Shown: positions 20,680-22,486 of the stretch, piece by piece
Layout of the letters: the number at the start of each line of letters is the position of its first letter
Numbering within the stretch: position 1 is the first letter of the stretch
NCBI GenBank assembly: GCA_003559755.1
Contig: PWKM01000222.1
Coordinates: 1-22,486, forward strand
DNA length: 22,486 nt
From: Planctomycetota bacterium
Lineage (GTDB): Bacteria > Planctomycetota > PUPC01
Reading direction: 5' to 3'
Made by a program: the position numbers and the translations under genes
Notes under the pieces: generated by a model
Told to the model about the DNA's origin: nothing
What the model saw: the letters and a program-made list of their open reading frames with translations, nothing else
Database searches by the model: none

Positions 20680-22242
20680 ATGGGTGAAGGGAACAACGCA
20701 GAAATCGCCTCGTCCCTGGAACAGAAGCCGATGAACCGCTCGTTTGTTGTAATCGGTGCGGTACTCATTCAACTCTGTCTGGGGGCCATCTACGCATGGA
20801 GCGTGTTCACGCCCGCTCTGACCGCCAACAGTCCCCGCCAGGTCATCGCGGTCTACCGCGCCGGACAACTGGGCATCGACCAGGCCACCTACGACGAGAT
20901 GTACGAGGCACTGGCCGAGCATAACCGCGAATACCGACGCCTGTCGGCCGAAATCGTCGCGGCCGTTGAGCCGGAGCAAGAGCTGGCGCTGCGGTCGGAA
21001 CGGGACGGTGTGGCGGAACAGATCAACGAAATTGCCCGCCAGTACGTCCCTGCCGAGCGGCTGGAACAACTCAAATACGCCATGTCGGACGCCCGAACAC
21101 AGGCCATCTTCTCCGCCGGCCTCGCCGCGTTCGCCGTGGTGATGGTCCTCGCCGGCCGGATGATGCCCAAGGTCGGGGCGCGGGCCTTGACCATCGCCGG
21201 AGGAGTCCTGCTGGGCGGCGGGTATCTGCTCGCCGGGCTTATTGACGGCGGCTCGTTCCCGGTCCTGTTCGTGTTTATCGGACTGATCGGCGGTGCCGGG
21301 ATCGGGCTGGGCTACGTGGTGCCCATCGCCGTCGGCGTGAAATGGTTCCCGGACAAGAAAGGGATGATCGCCGGTGTCGCAGTTGCCGGCTTCGGGTTCG
21401 GCGCCCTGCTCTGGGTTCAGCTCGCCGACTCGTGGGGTCATCTGATCGCAAGATTCGGACTGGGCAGCACATTCGCCGGCTACGGAGTCGTGTTCTTCCT
21501 CATGTGCATCATCGGTTCTATCTGGATGAAGAATCCCCCCTCCGGCTGGCTGCCCAAGGGCTACGTCCCGCCGGAAGCAAGCGGCAAAGCGGGCAAACCA
21601 GCGATGGGAATGGTTGACTTCACCAGCCGCCAGATGCTCAGAACCCCCCAGTTCTACATGATCTTCTTCTGCTTCGTCACCGCGGCAGGGGCCGGGCTGA
21701 TGAGCATCGGCCTGATGTACCTGTTCCCGATGCAGGCGATGATGGCCCGCGGCCTGCAATGGCACGAGGCGAGCGCCGCTTCGGGCATCGCCATGGCCGT
21801 CTGCTTCTCGCTGGCCAACGGGATCGGGCGGATCGCATGGGGAGCGATGAGCGACAAGCTCGGGCGAAAGCCGTCCATCGTCATCATGCTCGGCACACAG
21901 GGCGTACTGGTCATCGCATTCCAGTGGATGGCCGGGACCCCCGCCCTGCTCTACCTGGCCGCGACTCTCATCGGCTTCGACTACGGCGGCAGCTTCGCAC
22001 TGTTCCCCGCCATTACCGCCGACACGTTCGGCAGCAAGTACCTGGCCTCGAACTACCCATGGGTGTTCCTGGCTTACGGGATCGGCGGTATCTTCGGACC
22101 GATGCTCGGCGGGGCACTGGGAGACGTCGGCAACTTCCCGTTGGCGTTCACCATCTGCGGCGTGCTGGTCCTCGCTTCGGCCGCCGTCGCCGCCCTGATC
22201 AAACACCCCAGGAAGGCCCCCTCCCCGGCCGCAGCCGCATAA
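20680..22242 (+). CDS. OFA-family MFS transporter (oxalate/formate antiporter type) with long TM1-TM2 insert
   Basis: A 520-aa membrane transporter from ATG 20680 (AAGGAGG about 10 nt upstream). TM1 (about 21-43) has the OFA-typical QLCLGAIYAWSVFTPAL. Further helices follow from 141 with the MFS motif GRMMPKVGAR (159-168). The second half begins after a cytoplasmic loop with DFTSRQMLRTPQFYMIFF, and GRIAWGAMSDKLGRKP is the second-half MFS motif. Between TM1 and TM2 lies an extra hydrophilic, helix-prone segment of about 90 residues (50-138, for example IDQATYDEMYEALAEHNREY), normally a short loop; the first loop of MFS proteins faces outside. OFA members carry oxalate, formate, lactate or other small carboxylates. 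The place after acs suggests acetate or another monocarboxylate, by inference. A strong hairpin ends the gene. Confidence 0.92.
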   Translation: MGEGNNAEIASSLEQKPMNRSFVVIGAVLIQLCLGAIYAWSVFTPALTANSPRQVIAVYRAGQLGIDQATYDEMYEALAEHNREYRRLSAEIVAAVEPEQELALRSERDGVAEQINEIARQYVPAERLEQLKYAMSDARTQAIFSAGLAAFAVVMVLAGRMMPKVGARALTIAGGVLLGGGYLLAGLIDGGSFPVLFVFIGLIGGAGIGLGYVVPIAVGVKWFPDKKGMIAGVAVAGFGFGALLWVQLADSWGHLIARFGLGSTFAGYGVVFFLMCIIGSIWMKNPPSGWLPKGYVPPEASGKAGKPAMGMVDFTSRQMLRTPQFYMIFFCFVTAAGAGLMSIGLMYLFPMQAMMARGLQWHEASAASGIAMAVCFSLANGIGRIAWGAMSDKLGRKPSIVIMLGTQGVLVIAFQWMAGTPALLYLAATLIGFDYGGSFALFPAITADTFGSKYLASNYPWVFLAYGIGGIFGPMLGGALGDVGNFPLAFTICGVLVLASAAVAALIKHPRKAPSPAAAA

Positions 22243-22253
22243 CAAAAGACCCC

Positions 22254-22288
22254 CGGATGCGGAAAGGGAGCTCCCCTCTCCGCATCCG
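22254..22288 (+). terminator. Terminator after OFA transporter gene
   Basis: CGGATGCGGA (22254-22263) pairs perfectly with TCCGCATCCG (22279-22288); the 15-nt loop itself contains the palindrome GGGAGCTCCC. A short T-containing tail (TTCGTCT) follows. It lies 12 nt past the stop codon. Confidence 0.75.
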
Positions 22289-22402
22289 TTCGTCTCCCAT
22301 TCACTCCCCGGCCGCTGCTCACCCCACCGGGAATCATCCGCCAGGCCCGATGATTCGGGCTCCGGCATTTCATTTCGATGGAACGCAGGCGGATTGCGGC
22401 AA

Positions 22403-22430
22403 TTGAACAGCTACCCGGCCAAGTTATAAT
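22403..22430 (+). promoter_or_regulatory. Strong promoter reading out of the right edge
   Basis: TTGAAC (22403-22408), 16-bp spacer, consensus TATAAT (22425-22430), in a locally AT-rich patch after the terminator. The gene it serves lies outside the window; no start codon with ribosome site is visible before 22486. Confidence 0.65.
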
Positions 22431-22486
22431 ATTGGTATATTAGAAGCGATCTGAACCTACGCACGGGCAGAGCATCCCGGCCGAAC

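Noticed and set aside
1..22486. tRNA, rRNA, transposase, integrase or phage genes
   Set aside because: Looked for in all gaps and on both strands; none could be supported.

Overview
This GC-rich window, in which coding regions cover most of both strands, reads as bacterial chromosome. The gene content fits a Gram-negative, carbohydrate-degrading environmental bacterium, and my best guess is Planctomycetota (Phycisphaerae-like) or a neighbouring PVC-type phylum. The pointers are a secreted PL26/exo-rhamnogalacturonan-lyase-like protein, secreted DNRLRE-domain proteins, a radical SAM/SPASM protein fused to an exported domain, an S23-type four-helix-bundle gene, and an OFA-family transporter beside acetyl-CoA synthetase. 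This placement is inferred from gene families; no rRNA or tRNA is present to confirm it.

Layout. Positions 1-580 hold the start of a leftward secreted protein cut by the window edge. After a divergent intergenic region comes a rightward radical SAM/SPASM enzyme whose C-terminus runs through a hydrophobic segment into an unrecognised domain of about 340 residues (1125-3263). Then follow two tandem copies (3339-4306 and 4362-5303) of a complete transcription unit: sigma70-type promoter, a leader of about 100 nt, a DNRLRE-domain gene and a hairpin. Copy 1 is a lipoprotein. Copy 2 has lost the lipobox cysteine and much of the acidic tether. Enolase follows with its own promoter (5433-6722).

6.7-9.1 kb is an accessory-looking stretch on the minus strand. 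It holds a four-helix-bundle (S23/IVP-like) gene bracketed by inverted copies of a G-rich low-complexity repeat, a DJ-1/PfpI protein, and a two-gene promoter-led cassette of a 65-aa helical protein overlapping a nucleotidyltransferase-fold protein.

9.2-14.8 kb is a minus-strand stress block: dnaK, an NAD-dependent epimerase, then clpB, closely spaced and possibly co-transcribed. DnaK and ClpB work together in protein disaggregation. A leftward P-loop nucleotide-kinase-like gene lies upstream of dnaK.

15.9-22.2 kb is rightward: the PL26-like secreted protein, acetyl-CoA synthetase (acs, TTG start) and an OFA-type MFS transporter with an unusually long insert after its first membrane helix. 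The last two could form an uptake-and-activation pair for acetate or a similar monocarboxylate. A good promoter at 22403-22430 fires out of the right edge.

The least explained parts are the radical SAM fusion, the duplicated DNRLRE units with their conserved leader, and the small-protein/nucleotidyltransferase cassette. None can be called a new system from sequence alone.
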